Below, one piece after another: positions 60,957-64,000 of a DNA stretch of 64,000 bases. Where the stretch lies: contig OV121083.1 in the NCBI GenBank assembly GCA_921293015.1, positions 26,466,908-26,530,907 on the forward strand. Reading direction: 5' to 3'. This stretch comes from Phorcus lineatus (taxonomy: Eukaryota > Mollusca > Gastropoda > Trochida > Trochidae). The notes beneath the pieces were generated by a model that was not told the origin of the DNA, ran no database searches, and saw only the letters and a list, made by a program, of their open reading frames with translations. The number at the start of each line of letters is the position of its first letter. The stretch's first letter is position 1. Both the position numbers and the translations under genes were made by a program.

Positions 60957-61129
60957 AGGGATTGGGAAAGGCAGGGGCCATGGGCCATTTTGCACATTGG
61001 ATGAAAAAATGGCCCATTCAAATTTGAAAGTTTACCATTGCTACAAAGGGGAATGGCCCATTCAAAATTCTGAAAATGACTAAAAGTTCCATAGATGGCC
61101 CATTATCAAAGGTGTCTTTCCCAGTCCCT
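60957..61129. mobile_element. 173 bp MITE
   Basis: Ends AGGGATTGGGAAAG and CTTTCCCAGTCCCT form a 14-base inverted repeat with one mismatch; 'aatggcccattcaaa' occurs twice inside. 'agctga' flanks both ends at one base distance and may be a target-site duplication. Confidence 0.75.
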
Positions 61130-61784
61130 GAGCTGAAATGAAATAATTTTATCTTATGCTACAAGCTCTATATAGAAGGACCGGAGTAAGTTTTTGATTC
61201 CTCTTGATATTCATACCTTTCTGTTTAGTAGCCTATATTATTTTGCACGGATTAAAAAGAATGTTTGTAATGGAAGAAACATCGCAGAAGCTCAACCTTC
61301 GTTAACTAAGCTTATCCTGGATAAGAATATATATGCAACTCGCAGAGGTATTTATGAATATTGCGGGAACATGAAATTGTAAAAAGTGAAAACAAGTTTT
61401 ATGTGCCTTGAAGAAAACGCAAAAGTAATAGTGCTTAAAAAAACGTTAAGATGGTCCCCATAGTTAATTGTATCATATCTCTACTCCAAAACAAATTGTC
61501 AAATAATCTTATATCTATGATCGGGCATATTCTCCCGAATTTTTTTTATACTTGTTTGCAAAATTCTGAGAAAGAATCTATATGAATATCATATATACAA
61601 GATGATTGATTTGCGCTAAACAAGAATAATACTGACCAGTATGTTTACAAGACATTTATTGCCAAGTTATGTTTTAAATAACACACCACATAAAACAAGA
61701 CCACGTCAATCAATCAAAGTCTCGTGATCAGGTCATAGGCGTTTTAATATCTGTTTCTCTTTTTAACAATACCGCTGCGTGCCA

Positions 61785-62332
61785 AAAGTTTGTTTACCTA
61801 CCTGAGTATACTAGTAATTTGAGGTATCGTAGCGTTGCGAAAAAGAAACGTATAATGTTGAATTTTCAAAACTCATATGCAGATCCATTCTTCTTTAAGG
61901 CAAAGGTTTATCGTACCCCACAATTACCCGTAACAGTTTTGGCAGGTCATTGAAGTGACTAGGGGTCAAAATTCCGAAAAAACTCATTTTTATTTTTCTC
62001 CATAAAATCCTTTATAAGTTATCAACTTCTTAAAAAAATTGTTACGTTTGTTCCTTAGCACAAAGTCAAAGTAATTATGTTGGTTTTAATCTTAGAAAGT
62101 CGATATGGAACATTTTATTAGACATTTAACGAAATCGAAATTTCGAAAATGTGACCCCTTCTGTCTAACGAGTGACCAGACAATGCCAAAATGAGTTCAA
62201 GAATGGCTATTTCACACATTGACAGTGAGTGATCCATTGTCAGTCTTTCTGAAGTTATCCTATTGACGTTGAAACAAAAGCCAAATAACATGATATTTGC
62301 ACGTAAGTGAACAAACTTTCGGTATGCAGCTG
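61785..62332 (+). mobile_element. Second copy of the 56212-57937 family
   Basis: Shares 'cgtagcgttgcgaaaaagaa', 'agtcgatatggaa', 'gtgaccccttctgtct', 'acatgatatttgcac' and the terminal 'gtgaacaaactttcggtatg' with CAGCTG and TA at 62327-62334. Internally deleted relative to the first copy. Confidence 0.75.
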
Positions 62333-62355
62333 TATATTAAGACATTCGTTAGATT

Positions 62356-62496
62356 CGTTATAGTATTCCGTCAAGGGTGACATAGGGATATATTATTCCC
62401 GCGAAAGGTTTTATGCAACTCGCGTTCCGCTCGTTGCATGAAACCTTTCCCGAGAAAAAGATATAGCTATGTCACCCTTAACGGAATGTTATAACG
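62356..62496. mobile_element. 141 bp palindromic fold-back element
   Basis: CGTTATA and TATAACG outer ends; 'gggtgacata' against 'tatgtcaccc', 'gaaaggttt' against 'aaacctttc', and a central 'atgcaactcgcgttccgctcgttgcat'-type hairpin. Confidence 0.8.
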
Positions 62497-64000
62497 TATA
62501 TCAACGCAGGGGTTTTACTTTGCATACTTTTTAGTATTATAACTTAGTTAATAATGGAAATTGACAATTGAACATTCTCCTATATACGAATTCACATATT
62601 TATTTTACAATTGGTAGGGATACTAAATGAGTGAAAGCGTTTTGATTATATCTTTAGTTTAAACGACTGACTGATTTTTCAAGTACCAAAGGGGATAGTA
62701 GTACGTTTTCAGAAAGATTATCTTTTTCAAAAAAACATTAATTTATGCAAAATGTGTAAACTTCAGAGGGTCAAACATCTCATTACTCAACCCGATCATC
62801 CGTGGTCATACAGGAAATCAAATACCTAGCCAAAAAAAATGGTGGCCATCATTTGAGATAGGGAAATGGATGGCTGTTTGAAACATTTTAACCATACATT
62901 GTCCCTTTCGTGACGCACTTTATATATCTTAAAAAAACGTGCTAATGCCTTAAATTCATTTTAACTTATTAAAGTAAGATTTCGGTTACTGCCCATGTCG
63001 GGTTATTGAAATAAATACCGAAATAAATGAACTGAATTAAACCCCGTTTTTTTTTAGTATATCCGTTTTGAATTGTGACGGAAGAAAGCCTATTATTTGT
63101 TATAAATTTATTTTCGCTATAAGAGAGTTGGCTTTCCTGTTACGGTTGAAAATTTGGTCGGTGTGAAATGCACTTCAGAAACTTGCCCAGACAATATTAG
63201 TTACTTTACGGGTACATGTTTCGTTGTCTGGTTACCGACTAATGTAGCGTATTCATAGATACTTTTGTACCCCGTGTATCTCGGTGAAAATATGCATGTT
63301 GTAAAGAACATTGTCAATGGAACCATTTTAGTCATGGATATTTTCTGTGTCGATCAATGCATTCGGTAGGTAGATGCTTTGCTCTTCAAAACTTGTTTAT
63401 GTGGCCAAGGTTGGAATAAGACAAGTTATGACTCTCCTTTAGGATATGAACCTTGAAGGGTATGGTATGATGAAACTATTCTTGAAACAAACTTCATTAG
63501 AGGTTATTTGTCAATCACGTGTGTATCATAGCTCAAAGCTGTTGTGGTATACTTATGGACCTATAGTATACTATGGATGTATTTGAGAGCAAGGACACTT
63601 GTGCTTAAACAACGTACCTCAGACATTTTATCTGAACAGTATTGAAGTTGTTTGAAGTGGACGGGGAATTGTATGCGCTTAATTCCTGTTAGAGTTGTGA
63701 CGATATATCTTAATATCGTATAACGCGATGATCTTATATTATCCGTAGCGTGATATGTTGTCTTTGGATTTATTTCTTTTCACGGAAGATCAGAGTCTTT
63801 GTTATAAGTGGATGTTTTTGCATGAAAATTATGCATCCTGACCAAAATCTATATGGTATCGAATCGTATAGTTCTGAGTAACTGTAATACATGTATTTTT
63901 GTAACGTGAAATATCACTATTGTCACAGCCCCACTTGTTAAACCCTGGGCACTTCTTAATATTTTGACCATAAATTGACCTTAACCCGGAAAGTAAACTC
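62497..64000. other. No supported feature
   Basis: AT-rich DNA without open frames or repeats that I can identify. Confidence 0.4.

Overview
This is an AT-rich, intron-rich animal nuclear window with low gene density. The repeats look like those of a marine lophotrochozoan, most likely a mollusc and possibly a bivalve: tRNA-derived SINEs, many short inverted-repeat elements, AAGGTCA-rich intergenic DNA, and a dispersed repeat that begins like the common mollusc motif 'agctcacctg...aagtgagc'. The taxonomic call is an inference from repeat style, not from a marker gene.

Two genes are well supported. The first, on the + strand, is a 16-exon gene (11076-33708) whose visible 695 residues start inside the C-terminal half of a kinesin motor-like domain, continue into a long coiled coil resembling DUF4472, and end in a block that matches the conserved C-terminal part of CCDC78, a centriole and deuterosome protein of multiciliated cells. 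All introns are GT-AG, the phases join across every junction, and the last exon ends in TGA. The 5' half of the motor, including the P-loop, was not found in the first 11 kb, so it probably lies upstream of the window.

The second gene, on the - strand, is a two-exon class A (rhodopsin-like) GPCR of 435 residues (41662-51565). An 8.6 kb intron splits it inside TM6. It has DRY, CWxP and NPxxF motifs but no Asp at 3.32. A possible isolated terminal exon of a third gene lies on the - strand at 9450-9575.

Most of the rest is mobile-element debris. It includes a 4.2 kb inverted-repeat transposon with subterminal minisatellite arrays (24375-28530) filling much of the 9.7 kb ninth intron shown here, a hammerhead-ribozyme-like hairpin (32018-32168), several fold-back element families, a five-copy family carrying a YY1-like motif in and around the GPCR, two SINE copies, and an 83 bp perfect hairpin flanked by 7 bp direct repeats (53121-53217). 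The right end (52-64 kb) has no gene I can support.
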